Assembly (NCBI GenBank): GCA_003225215.1
Contig: QIBC01000098.1
Span: 1 to 37,519 of the forward strand
Direction of reading: 5' to 3'
DNA: 37,519 bases
Source of the DNA: Acidobacteriota bacterium
Lineage (GTDB): Bacteria > Acidobacteriota > Terriglobia > Terriglobales > Acidobacteriaceae
Positions 17,494 through 26,173 of this stretch are shown here, piece after piece; position 1 is the first letter of the stretch, and each line of letters opens with the position of its first letter. The translations under genes were made by a program, and so were the position numbers. The notes under the pieces were generated by a model. That model saw only the letters and a list, made by a program, of their open reading frames with translations. It ran no database searches and had not been told where the DNA came from.

Positions 17494-19229
17494 TCACATC
17501 ACTTCTGGCGCCTCGATTCCCAAAATAGACAAGGTTCTCACCAACTCACCTCGAACCACCGCGGCGGTCGCCAAGAGCAGAGATTTGCGAGTGGCATCTC
17601 CCTCAGTGAGTATGTGGTGCCGGTGATAGAAGTTGTTGAACAACTGGGCCAATTGAAAGGCGTACTTCGCCAGATAAGCCGGCTCCGTCGTTGATATACA
17701 TTGGTCCACCATCAGCGACAGCTTGCCGGCTGTGAGCCATAGCTCCCAAATATCATCTTCCGCTTCAAGCAGCGGCAGCCATGCGGGGTCGAACGTTTGC
17801 AGGCTCTCCTCGGCCGAGATCCCACCCTTACGGAAGATATTTGAGGCGCGCACAATCGCATATTGGACATACGGTCCGGTCTCGCCTTCAAAACTGAGTG
17901 CATCTTTGAAGTCGAAGGCAATGACGGCGTTCTTCGTGAACTTGAGCATGAAATAGCGCAAGGCGCCGATGGCGATCTGCGTCGCAATTTGTTTCCGCTC
18001 GTCTTGGGCGCGTTCTGGCTGTCGAGCATCCACTTCCTTTTGCGCAGACGCGATCAGCGCATCTAGCAGGTCGTCCGCCTTCACCCCAAAACCTTTCCGA
18101 CCTGAGACCTCGATGTATGCCCGCTTGCGATCTTCTTCCGCAACCTCATACCCAAGCTCAAGAGCGCAACGCGGAGTTAGGGCGACCATCTCGTAGGAAA
18201 AGTGCGTGTAGTGAGCCGCCTGATCCGTGTAACCCAATGCCCGCAGAGCTTCGATGACATTGTTCTGGGGATCGGATTGGCGCGAGTCGATCACGTTGTA
18301 GATCTCGCTTACGCCACCGAAATGCGGATGATCTTTCTCGCCACTCTCGGCTGAAATCCAGCAATCGTGACCATCGGGATATTGATAGAAGCGTCGATAT
18401 CCGAAGTCGCGGCCTAACAATCCAAATTTCCAAAGATGATACGCAATGTCCTTGCCGACGTAGGTAACGGTCCCATTCGACCGCACAATTACCTTGTCAT
18501 CTTCTTCCGTCTCACCCGCTGAAGCTGAGCTCCGCTTCATGACCCAGCAACCCTTATTCTTGCCTTCACTCTCGAGGCGCAACACACCCTTCTGTTTCAA
18601 CTGCTCAAACGCGAGGTCCCAGAAGTGCAGGTGCAGAATCTCGCTTTCCCGCGGCAGGAAGTCATAAACGATGTCCAGGCGCTGCATGGTTTCCAAGTGG
18701 CGTTTCAGTATTGCTGTTGAAATGAGATCAGCGAGCCGCGCCGTCTCATTGCCACCTTCTTCGAGCTTGTGCAGAGTATCGAGGCGAATCTGTTTGTGTG
18801 TCGAGTCTTCTTCGTACCATTGCGAGACGCGCGCGTAGAGATCCCAGCAGTAGTAGTCGAAGCGTTGGGGTTGATGCTGGTGTGTTCGACCAGAACCTTG
18901 TCCTTCGGAGTAGCGGCGACACGATCGCGTGCGACCATTTGTCGAACAAGCTCCCCGCGATCGAGACGAGCGTTGATGTAACCTGCTCCCGCAAGTTCAA
19001 ATGCTTTGAATCCTGGAACGCTCCCAAGCGCGCCGACAACTTCCTCGGCGGTTTTCCGCGGAGGTTTGCGCAGGCGCTTCGCAAGCTCAAAAGCCAAGGG
19101 CAGCGCGAATTCGCCAAAAGCAATCTTTGGGGGCTGTTCGATGACAACACTCGGAAGCTCCAGTTCGTACTTCTCGCGCAGGAGTGCGCGTACGCGTTCG
19201 GCAAGGGCTTGTTGGAAGTGAAGGTACAA
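17494..19229 (-). pseudogene. argS: Arginyl-tRNA synthetase, broken by an internal deletion and frame change
   Basis: Two frames together give most of ArgS. The N-terminal part starts at TTG 19229 (GAGG five bases upstream) with the Add-1 domain and reaches VEHTSINPN. The C-terminal part resumes in another frame at about 18861 with FDYYCWDLYARVSQWYEED, continues through LPRESEILHLHFW, GPYVQYAIVRASN and the DALR anticodon-binding domain, and stops at 17494. ArgS proteins normally have about 60-65 residues between these points, including the catalytic HIGH motif directly after INPN; here that is gone. The product could not activate arginine. As argS is essential, there is either a second copy or an assembly error at about 18861-18864. 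A gene caller will show two genes, 17494-18696 and 18705-19229. Confidence 0.92.
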
Positions 19230-19604
19230 GAATCCTCAGTGGCGCCGGCGAGCGAGTGCATGCCCGGAATGTCCATCAGCATGGACGATAAAATCGCGAT
19301 TATAACAATCGCCTTGCGCCGATCTGTGACAGACCCATTGACTGATGCCCACACACTGTCGTCCCTCGCTTCCAGCGACGACGTTCATAGATGTGAGTCA
19401 TTTCAACGCGGAGCGGGGGATTCAGAGGATGTTGTTGGTAGTGGGTCAGTCTGACGATCTTCTCCGAACCATCCAGGTTTGACGCTACAACATGCACCCC
19501 ATATGATGAAAGATTCCTGTCTTCATCGCGTCGGCAGCGGCAATCGCTAAGCGCCGGAGACTCTCAGAACAGCCGAGAGCGGCTGTGCCACAAATCTGGT
19601 CACA
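19230..19604. other. Divergent promoter region between argS and metG
   Basis: This 375-bp gap lies between two divergent aminoacyl-tRNA synthetase genes and must hold both promoters. I see no clear boxes and no T-box features. A 7-bp hairpin with a 4-nt loop (19569-19575 with 19580-19586, ACAGCCG / CGGCTGT) lies 18 bases before the metG start and could be in its leader. No gene is supported here. Confidence 0.5.
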
Positions 19605-21683
19605 ATGGAAAAAGGCGCAAAGTTCTACATTACTACTCCGATTTACTACGTAAACGCGCGGCCTCACATTGGCCACGCGTACACCACGATCGTGTGCGAC
19701 GTGGTAGCGCGGCGCCAGCGCATGCTCGGATCGGACACTTTTTTCCTTACAGGCACCGACGAACATGGACAGAAGATTGAACGCTCGGCGGCGGCGGCCG
19801 GCAAGAGTCCCAAGCAATGGACCGACGCGGTTGCAGGCGAATACCGCGCTCTGTGGGACCGCATGGGGATCAGCTATGACGGCTTCATCCGCACTACAGA
19901 TGAGCGCCATGCCGAAGGAGTACAGCAGCTCTTCCGCCAGATCCGCGACAACGGATACATCTACAAAGGTTCATATACCGGCCAGTACTGCGTATTTGAC
20001 GAACTCTATGTCGACGCTCCTCCAGGAGCGCCGTGTCCCGATTGCGGGCGCCCCACTGAAACCATCAGTGAAGAGAATTACTACTTCAAACTCTCAGAGT
20101 TTCAGGACAAGTTACTGAAACTCTATGAGGACACTCCAGACTTTGTCTGGCCGGAGACTCGCCGTAATGAAGTAATAGCTTTTGTGCGCAGTGGGCTCAA
20201 AGATCTGAGTATCAGCCGTACTTCAGTGCGTTGGGGGATCCCAGTTCCCGACGATCCCAAACACGTGCTGTACGTGTGGTTCGACGCCGACGCAAACTAC
20301 ATCACCGCGATCGGATACGGCTCGGACGATTCCAATCTGCAAAAGAGATTTGAGCGTTACTGGCCCGCCGATGTCCATATGGTCGGTAAGGAAATCGTGC
20401 GTTTCCACGCTGTCTATTGGCCGGCATTCCTGATGGCCGCAGGATTACCGCTGCCGAAACAAGTGGTTGTGCACGGCTGGCTACTGTTTGAGCAGGACAA
20501 GATGTCGAAGTCGCGCGGCAACATCGTGCGCAGCGAGACCGTACTCGACGTGCTCGGTTCCGACGCGCTGCGTTATTTCCTGCTGCGCGAAGTTGTCTTC
20601 GGACAAGACGGCAGCTTTTCGTTTGACGCACTGGTGCAGCGTTATAACGCCGATTTGGCCAATGATCTAGGCAATCTGTCCAGCCGGACGCTCTCGATGA
20701 TCGCCCGCTACTTCCGCGAACAGATTCCGTACCCCTCGCCGAAAGCCTCGCGTACCTCTGGCGACGACGCTATCGCCGAATTGGCCACTGAAGTAATCAA
20801 GAGCACAAACGAGCTCTTTGCAAGCTATCAGTTCTCGCGCGCGCTGGAAAATGTTTGGTCGCTTGTAAGCGGCGTGAACAAGTACATCGTCGAGAATGAA
20901 CCCTGGCAACTCGGCGAGCACAAGGACGAAGCCAGTCTCGCCCGTCTCGCTACGGTGCTCTACACCAGCGCAGAAGCGCTGCGCATTATCACCGCGCTGC
21001 TGCATCCTGTGCTGCCCAGCGCCACCTCACGCATCTGGCAACAGCTCGGACTTGGTGACATCGCGAAGTTCCCTCTGAACGAACTGAAGTGGGGACAGCT
21101 CGGGCTTGGCACTAAGCTGGGCAAAGTAGAACCCGTCTTCCCGCGCGCAGAGAAGAACGCCATCGAGCGCATGCAGCAGGCGGAACTCGAACGAGCATCG
21201 GCGGCCGCTTCCAGTGCCCCTGCGCAATCCATTCCTGCTGGTCTCGGGGCCAAAGCGGGACAGCCCGCAACGCAGGCTGCGGCTGCTACAGGAACCGCTG
21301 AGAAATCCGCTGCTCCGGTTCAGGGCGCCACGCAAGCAGCGCCAGCTGCCGATGGCCGCATCTCCATCGATGACTTCGCTAAGGTCGAACTTCGCGTCGG
21401 CCAGGTAAAGACGGCTGAAAGGGTAAAAGGCGCGGACAAGCTGCTGAAGCTTGAAGTCGACATCGGCAGCGAAGTTCGCACTATCGTTGCGGGCATCGCG
21501 GAAAAGTATTCTCCGGAGAAGATCATCGGAATGAAGGTAGTAATCGTTGCCAATCTTCAACCGCGAAAGCTGCGCGGAATCGAGTCGAACGGCATGATTG
21601 TCGCCGCTTCGATCGGCGAGAAGGGCCTGCCGGTCCTCGCCAGCTTTCTCGAAGACGTCCCGATCGGCGCTCGCCTCAAGTAA
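19605..21683 (+). CDS. metG: Methionyl-tRNA synthetase with C-terminal tRNA-binding domain
   Basis: A 692-residue class I synthetase that charges tRNA(Met). HIGH is at 21-24 (PHIGHAY) and KMSKS at 299-303 (DKMSKSRGN). The connective peptide has a CPDC pair (144-147) with C129 upstream, a reduced zinc knuckle. After the anticodon-binding helices comes an Ala/Pro/Gln-rich linker (about 525-585) and then an EMAPII/Trbp111-like OB fold (about 587-692, FAKVELRVGQVKTAERVKGA), which aids tRNA binding and dimer formation. The gene is complete. Its stop codon is directly followed by the ATG of tatD (TAAATG), so the two are one operon. No strong Shine-Dalgarno is seen at 19605. Confidence 0.97.
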   Translation: MEKGAKFYITTPIYYVNARPHIGHAYTTIVCDVVARRQRMLGSDTFFLTGTDEHGQKIERSAAAAGKSPKQWTDAVAGEYRALWDRMGISYDGFIRTTDERHAEGVQQLFRQIRDNGYIYKGSYTGQYCVFDELYVDAPPGAPCPDCGRPTETISEENYYFKLSEFQDKLLKLYEDTPDFVWPETRRNEVIAFVRSGLKDLSISRTSVRWGIPVPDDPKHVLYVWFDADANYITAIGYGSDDSNLQKRFERYWPADVHMVGKEIVRFHAVYWPAFLMAAGLPLPKQVVVHGWLLFEQDKMSKSRGNIVRSETVLDVLGSDALRYFLLREVVFGQDGSFSFDALVQRYNADLANDLGNLSSRTLSMIARYFREQIPYPSPKASRTSGDDAIAELATEVIKSTNELFASYQFSRALENVWSLVSGVNKYIVENEPWQLGEHKDEASLARLATVLYTSAEALRIITALLHPVLPSATSRIWQQLGLGDIAKFPLNELKWGQLGLGTKLGKVEPVFPRAEKNAIERMQQAELERASAAASSAPAQSIPAGLGAKAGQPATQAAAATGTAEKSAAPVQGATQAAPAADGRISIDDFAKVELRVGQVKTAERVKGADKLLKLEVDIGSEVRTIVAGIAEKYSPEKIIGMKVVIVANLQPRKLRGIESNGMIVAASIGEKGLPVLASFLEDVPIGARLK

Positions 21684-22481
21684 ATGCTGGTCGATTCCCA
21701 CGCACATCTGGAAGGTCCCAGGTTCGACACCGATCGCGCGGAGATGCTCGAGCGTGCTCGCGCGGCCGGAGTAGTAAATATCCTGGCCATCGGCAGCGGC
21801 ACCGGTCCCGGCACTCTCGATTGCGCGATCCGCATCGCCGAGCAGCACGACTGGATCTATGCCAGCATCGGCATTCATCCGCACGAGGCTAAGCTAGCCA
21901 CAGAGAGTGACTACGCGGAACTCGAATCGCTGGCGGGTAATCCGCGCGTGATTGGATTCGGCGAGATCGGACTCGACTACTACTACGATCACTCGCCTCG
22001 CGAGGTGCAGCAGAACGTCTTTATTCGCCAGATGGAGATCGCTCGAGCAGCCAAGCTCCCGATCATCATCCACTGCCGTCCCTCGGACAATTCCGAGAAC
22101 GCCTGGGACGACACTCTTCGCCTCATCCGCGAGCGCTGGGCTTCAACCGGCCTGGGAGGAGTGCTGCACTGCTTCACCGGGGAACAGAAGCACGCGAAAG
22201 CGGCGCTGGATATGGGCTTCTTGATCTCATTCTCCGGCAACGTAACCTTCCCGAAAGCGGAAAATATTCGCGACGCGGCACGCACCATTCCAGAGGACCG
22301 CATGTTCATCGAGACCGACTCGCCATTCCTGGCTCCAGTTCCGTATCGAGGCAAGCGGAACGAGCCGGCATTTGTAGCAAAGACGGCAGAAAAGATCGCC
22401 GAGCTGCGGGGCAAGAGCGCCGACGAGATCGGCGAAATCACAGCCAACAATTTCTTTCGCTTCTTCCGGCTGCAAAGATAA
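21684..22481 (+). CDS. tatD: TatD family metal-dependent hydrolase
   Basis: A 265-residue TatD/YcfH-type TIM-barrel hydrolase, probably a metal-dependent DNase or exonuclease. Metal ligands are visible: H6/H8 in DSHAHLEG, the glutamate in GFGEIGLDYYYD, the histidines in IIHCR and LHCFTG, and the aspartate in IETDSPFLAP. The ATG directly abuts the metG stop; metG-tatD is a common bacterial pair. The C-terminus (ITANNFFRFFRL) is the usual family end, so the protein is complete. The physiological substrate is not fixed by sequence. Confidence 0.95.
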   Translation: MLVDSHAHLEGPRFDTDRAEMLERARAAGVVNILAIGSGTGPGTLDCAIRIAEQHDWIYASIGIHPHEAKLATESDYAELESLAGNPRVIGFGEIGLDYYYDHSPREVQQNVFIRQMEIARAAKLPIIIHCRPSDNSENAWDDTLRLIRERWASTGLGGVLHCFTGEQKHAKAALDMGFLISFSGNVTFPKAENIRDAARTIPEDRMFIETDSPFLAPVPYRGKRNEPAFVAKTAEKIAELRGKSADEIGEITANNFFRFFRLQR

Positions 22482-22495
22482 ATCCAGCCGCCGCC

Positions 22496-22577
22496 AACCA
22501 CAGAGGACACAGAGAGCACAGAGGAACCACTGGCCTAAGTCCCGTATTCCTCTGTGTTCTCTGTGTCCTCTGTGGTT
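22496..22577. repeat. Palindromic repeat, CACAGAGGACACAGAG variety
   Basis: 30-bp arms (22496-22525 and 22548-22577) match at 29 of 30 positions around a 22-base loop. The arm begins AACCACAGAGGACACAGAG, a variant of the TTCACCACGGAGACAC family seen further along. It lies between tatD and yajQ and should form a strong cruciform or RNA hairpin. Confidence 0.9.
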
Positions 22578-22634
22578 AATGAGCTTGAAGATGCATCCTG
22601 GCGCAGAACCAATTAAGCTAGAAGGCTACCCATC

Positions 22635-23135
22635 ATGGTCAGCGACAACTCATTCGACGTGGTAAGCAAGATCGACTTGCAGGAGGTCTCCAACGCGATC
22701 CAGCAGGCGATCAAAGAGATCCACACGCGTTTTGACCTCAAGGATTCCAAGTCCGATATAGCTCTCGAGGGCAAAGAGGCGATCGTCCTATCGTCCATCG
22801 ACGAATACAAATTGAAGGCGGTGAACGATATCCTGCAAAACAAGCTGGTGAAGCGCCATGTTCCATTGAAGGGACTCGAATACGGCGCAATCGAAGCTGC
22901 AGCAGGATCAACCGTGCGTCAGAAGGTCAAGCTGCAGCAGGGCATTACCATCGAAAAAGCGCGGGAGATTGTGAAGCTCATTAAGGATACAAAGCTCAAG
23001 GTTCAGGCTGCGATCCAGGGCGACAGTGTGCGCGTGAGCAGTAAAGACCGCGACACCCTCCAGCAGGTAATCGCAACCCTCAAGGGCAAAGATTTCGGCA
23101 TCGACATGCAGTTTACGAATTACAGGTCCAACTAG
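22635..23135 (+). CDS. yajQ: YajQ family nucleotide-binding protein
   Basis: A 166-residue YajQ/UPF0234 protein with two ferredoxin-like halves. It begins SDNSFDVVSKIDLQEVSNAI and contains RFDLKDSKS, QGITIEKAREIVKLIKDTKLKVQ and the C-terminal GKDFGIDMQFTNYR, all family hallmarks. Members bind nucleotides; some in Xanthomonas and Pseudomonas bind cyclic di-GMP and affect transcription. The role here is not determined. AAGCTAGAAGG lies before the ATG as a weak ribosome site. The stop is one base before the GTG start of the polyprenyl synthase gene, so the two are probably co-transcribed. Confidence 0.95.
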   Translation: MVSDNSFDVVSKIDLQEVSNAIQQAIKEIHTRFDLKDSKSDIALEGKEAIVLSSIDEYKLKAVNDILQNKLVKRHVPLKGLEYGAIEAAAGSTVRQKVKLQQGITIEKAREIVKLIKDTKLKVQAAIQGDSVRVSSKDRDTLQQVIATLKGKDFGIDMQFTNYRSN

Positions 23136-23136
23136 A

Positions 23137-24132
23137 GTGACTACGTCGGTCAGCGCCAACGCCGCCGCCAAGGAAGTGTTCGATCTGCTGCGCGACGACC
23201 TGCTCGCCATCGAAGAGGAATTCCAGCGCGATGCCGTTTCCGGCGTTGAGGTCATCACCGAGATCGGCGAATACCTGCGCGAAGGCGGAGGCAAACGCAT
23301 TCGTCCAGCACTGCTTCTGCTCGCGGCAAAGCTGTGCGGATACGAAGGTCGGGGCGCTGTACGCTTGGGCTCGGTGGTCGAGATCGTGCATACCGCGACG
23401 CTCGTGCACGACGACATCATCGACGAAGCGCTCACTCGCCGCGGGCGCCCTTCGGCGAATACCAAATGGGGAAACTCGAAATGCGTCCTCGCCGGAGACT
23501 GGCTCTACATGCAGGCGTTCAAGGTCGCACTCGAGGAGCAGAACTTCAGGGTTCTCGATCTCCTCATCGGACTCACGCAACAGATGGTTGAAGGCGAGTT
23601 GATGCAGATGGAACGCCTCGGGCGCATCATCAGCCAATCCGAGCATCTGGATTTGATCTACCGCAAGACCGCATGTTTGTTCTCGGTATCGATGAAGCTC
23701 GGTGCCGTCTTGGGCCGCGCTAGTGACGGTGATGAAGATCGTCTAGGCGAATACGGCCGCAATCTTGGGCTAGCCTTCCAGATCGTCGATGACGTGCTCG
23801 ACCTAACTGCGTCAGAAGACGTTCTCGGCAAGCCGGTAGCCAGCGATCTGCGCGAAGGCAAAGTAACAATGGCGGTAATTCATGCCCTTGACCGCTGTAC
23901 TCCTGCGCAACGAAAACTCATCGAGACGGTCCTCGATGAACGCTGCTTCAGCAGTGTCTCTCATCGCGACGTACTGGCAATCCTCGAATGCTACGGCTCC
24001 GTCGACTATGCCATGGCCTTCGCGAACGAACACGCCGAACAAGCTCGCCGCGCCCTAAGCCATTTCCCAGATGGGGAAATCAAACGCGCGTTGTTGTGGA
24101 TTCCTGACTTTGTGGTGGGCCGAGACAAGTAA
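23137..24132 (+). CDS. Polyprenyl diphosphate synthase (trans-isoprenyl, IspB/HepT-like)
   Basis: A 331-residue all-alpha isoprenyl diphosphate synthase. The first Asp-rich motif is HDDIID in the TLVHDDIIDEA stretch and the second is FQIVDDVLDL; GGGKRIRPAL binds the diphosphate. It elongates allylic diphosphates with IPP, most likely for the side chain of menaquinone or ubiquinone; chain length cannot be read reliably. The start is GTG one base after the yajQ stop. The nearby converging gene nuoB encodes a quinone-reducing complex subunit, a loose functional link only. A perfect-looking palindrome directly after the stop separates the two genes. Confidence 0.94.
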   Translation: MTTSVSANAAAKEVFDLLRDDLLAIEEEFQRDAVSGVEVITEIGEYLREGGGKRIRPALLLLAAKLCGYEGRGAVRLGSVVEIVHTATLVHDDIIDEALTRRGRPSANTKWGNSKCVLAGDWLYMQAFKVALEEQNFRVLDLLIGLTQQMVEGELMQMERLGRIISQSEHLDLIYRKTACLFSVSMKLGAVLGRASDGDEDRLGEYGRNLGLAFQIVDDVLDLTASEDVLGKPVASDLREGKVTMAVIHALDRCTPAQRKLIETVLDERCFSSVSHRDVLAILECYGSVDYAMAFANEHAEQARRALSHFPDGEIKRALLWIPDFVVGRDK

Positions 24133-24229
24133 TTCACCACGGAGACACGGAGTCACAGAGAAAAGCAAGTTAGAAAAGCACGCGCAGATATTCTTGCTTT
24201 TCTCCGTGACTCCGTGTCTCCGTGGTGAA
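24133..24229. repeat. Palindromic repeat, TTCACCACGGAGACAC family
   Basis: 37-bp arms (24133-24169 and 24193-24229) match at 36 of 37 positions around a 23-base loop. The copy begins directly after the polyprenyl synthase stop and ends 8 bases before the converging nuoB stop, so it probably serves as a bidirectional terminator. Confidence 0.93.
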
Positions 24230-24237
24230 AAACGCGC

Positions 24238-24798
24238 CTAACCCAGGTTCAACGCCTTCTTGAACGATCCGCGCTCGTTCATGATCTTCTCCTGCAGCAA
24301 CGTGATCGCATAGATCAACTGCTCAGGACGCGGCGGGCAGCCGGGGACGTAGATGTCCACGGGAATCACCTGGTTCACTCCCTGAACGAGAGCGTAGTTG
24401 TTGAATACGCCACCCGAAGTCGCACAGGCGCCCATGGAGATCACCCACTTAGGTTCGGGCATCTGCTCGTATAGGCGGCGGATTACCGGCGCCATCTTCT
24501 GCGAGACTCGGCCGGCGATGATCATCAGATCGGATTGTCGCGGTGAGGGACGAAACACCTCAGCTCCGAATCGGGCAATATCGAAGCGCGAAGCACCCAT
24601 GGCCATCATCTCGATCGCGCAGCAGGCCAGGCCGAAGGTCATCGGCCAGATAGAACTCTTGCGCATCCAGTTCACAACCTTGTCGAGAGAGGTCAGCAGC
24701 ACGCCTTCAGGGACATCCTCGCCGAAGTTCACTTCTTCAACCCGGCGGCGGTTGTTCTGCATCTTCAGAGACTCTTGGTAGCGCTCCAATTCAGTCAT
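24238..24798 (-). CDS. nuoB: NADH-quinone oxidoreductase subunit B
   Basis: A 186-residue NuoB, the complex I subunit that carries iron-sulfur cluster N2, last in the chain to quinone. Four ligand cysteines are seen: the CC pair in [11 protein letters not shown], one in [10 protein letters not shown] and one in VPGCPPRPE. The family core runs [19 protein letters not shown] to LQEKI. The frame opens further upstream (24855), but the ATG at 24798 ([10 protein letters not shown]) is the likely start. No other nuo gene is adjacent: downstream is a converging polyprenyl synthase and upstream is marC. Complex I genes normally form one operon, so this is either a detached nuoB or part of a split set. 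Confidence 0.96.
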   Translation of the reverse strand: MTELERYQESLKMQNNRRRVEEVNFGEDVPEGVLLTSLDKVVNWMRKSSIWPMTFGLACCAIEMMAMGASRFDIARFGAEVFRPSPRQSDLMIIAGRVSQKMAPVIRRLYEQMPEPKWVISMGACATSGGVFNNYALVQGVNQVIPVDIYVPGCPPRPEQLIYAITLLQEKIMNERGSFKKALNLG

Positions 24799-24837
24799 GG
24801 CTGTATTGATTTTACGCTGTCGTATACGGCAACACCA

Positions 24838-24970
24838 AAACATGACACGGATCACACGGAATAAGCACGGATTCAGACGGATATCTCAGAGCTAGTCACG
24901 TTGGCTTCAGTCCTCTTGCCATGTCCGCGCAAAGCCGTACCGAAGGGTCCGCACGATCGGTGTCATGTTT
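24838..24970. repeat. Small inverted-repeat element between nuoB and marC
   Basis: Terminal arms 24838-24853 and 24955-24970 match at 15 of 16 positions as an inverted repeat (AAACATGACACGGATC). Inside, CACGGA-type units recur at 24846-24873. The 133-bp unit has no gene and looks like a small gene-less repeat element. Confidence 0.6.
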
Positions 24971-24993
24971 CGGGTGTTGCAGTTTGTCTGGCG

Positions 24994-25653
24994 TTACTGA
25001 TGCACGGCTTGCACCACTCCCAAATTCGCAAGTCCATTCACGATGAACTGTACGGCGATGGCGGTGAGCAGAAGGCCCATAAGCCGCATCAGGATTCGTA
25101 TTCCCGTCTCGCCAAGAAACCGACGCACCCGGTCGGCGGCCGAGAGTATTAGGAACGAAGCGGCCGATGTGATCGTAATCGCGATAAAGATCGTCACTGT
25201 ACGCCACCATCCCGGCGACGGTCCCATCAGCACCATCACTGTAGAGATTGCCCCGGGACCGGCGAGCATGGGAATGCCGAGCGGAATGATTCCGGCATCC
25301 TCTTTGGCTATACCCTCCTCGGTCTCTCCTGGAGTTTCGTGAGTACCGGATCGACGGCCCTGCAGCATCTCCAGGCCCATCAGAATGAGAATGATCCCAC
25401 CGGCGATCTGAAACGCAGGAAGGGTGATGCCAAAGAAGCGAAAGATCAGGCTGCCCATTAGCGCGAAACTGGTAAGGACGACGAAGCAGGTGATTGAAGC
25501 CTTGATCGCGAGCCGGCGTCGTTCGTCCCGGTTCGCGTCCGCCGCAATCACCAGAAAAGTCGGCAGGGCGGCAAAGGGATCGACGAGAAAAAAGACAGAC
25601 GTGAGCGCAACGATGAAGTACTGAATGCTCGGCGCCGTAAAGAAGTTGTGCAT
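24994..25653 (-). CDS. MarC family (UPF0056) inner-membrane protein
   Basis: A 219-residue protein with about six membrane helices. Family features are FFLVDPFAALPTFLVI near the start, FQIAGGIILILMGLEML in the third helix, and IIPLGIPMLAGPGAISTVMVL in the fourth, followed by LMRLMGLLLTAIAVQFIVNGL. MarC proteins are integral inner-membrane proteins of unknown transport function; the old link to multiple antibiotic resistance in E. coli has not held up. The gene is single, with repeat elements on both sides (24838-24970 and 25759-25925). Confidence 0.93.
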   Translation of the reverse strand: MHNFFTAPSIQYFIVALTSVFFLVDPFAALPTFLVIAADANRDERRRLAIKASITCFVVLTSFALMGSLIFRFFGITLPAFQIAGGIILILMGLEMLQGRRSGTHETPGETEEGIAKEDAGIIPLGIPMLAGPGAISTVMVLMGPSPGWWRTVTIFIAITITSAASFLILSAADRVRRFLGETGIRILMRLMGLLLTAIAVQFIVNGLANLGVVQAVHQ

Positions 25654-25758
25654 AGGAGCATCAAGGCACGAATTCTGATGCTGGGTTCATCGCGCCTGCT
25701 TCGTTATCTACCATTGTCTCCGGAACATTAGATCCAACGGAACATTAGATCCAAAGGT

Positions 25759-25925
25759 CTGTCATCCTGAGGCCGGATGTTGGCCGAAGGATCTCCCGCA
25801 CTGCTTCGGGCTTGGTCGCACCATCCTGGCTCTTTCACAAGGATCTGGTAAAGAGCCGCGATGGAGCTAACAAGTCTGAGACATTCCGGGAGATCCTTCG
25901 GCCAAAACCGGCCTGAGGATGACAG
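25759..25925. repeat. Inverted-repeat element with GTCATCCTGAGG ends
   Basis: Arms 25759-25798 and 25887-25925 are near-perfect inverted repeats (about 40 bp, CTGTCATCCTGAGGCCGG to GAAGGATCTCCCG) around an 88-base spacer. No coding frame is supported inside. I recall this type of sequence as a common interspersed repeat in acidobacterial genomes. Just before it, ACATTAGATCCAA occurs twice in tandem (about 25727-25754). Confidence 0.85.
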
Positions 25926-25942
25926 TCTTCGATAAACTCGCC

Positions 25943-26173
25943 CTACGGCGCTCTCCTCGCCCGCAAGTACATCCACCACAGAAACGCCATGAAGATCAAC
26001 CTGAACGCGAGCGCGATAACGATCCTCGAAAGCTTCAGTCCGGCTGAGTACTGGCTCCAATGCGCAAGTTTCCATGCGAGATCAATGCAATAGAGGACGA
26101 ATAAGATCAGCGCGATCCACTTCGCGGTTCGTCGCAGATTAGGATCGATTGCGGGCTTACTTTCCTCGCTCAT
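25943..26173 (-). CDS. Small membrane protein of unknown function
   Basis: A 76-residue protein with two predicted membrane helices (about 17-36, WIALILFVLYCIDLAWKL, and 49-67, IVIALAFRLIFMAFLWWMYL), a charged N-terminus and a basic end (RARRAP). Its ATG overlaps the stop of the upstream dehydrogenase gene (ATGA, 26170-26173), which supports real, coupled translation. I do not recognise a family. It could be a membrane partner of the dehydrogenase or simply a hitchhiking cistron. Confidence 0.65.
   Translation of the reverse strand: MSEESKPAIDPNLRRTAKWIALILFVLYCIDLAWKLAHWSQYSAGLKLSRIVIALAFRLIFMAFLWWMYLRARRAP

Noticed and set aside
18746-19354. 202-codon minus frame over the argS 5' region as a separate gene
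   Set aside because: It is a third frame of the same strand; the argS family match runs through the other two frames.
21027-21884. 285-codon minus frame across metG and tatD
   Set aside because: Antisense to two well-supported genes; length is explained by GC-rich codon structure.
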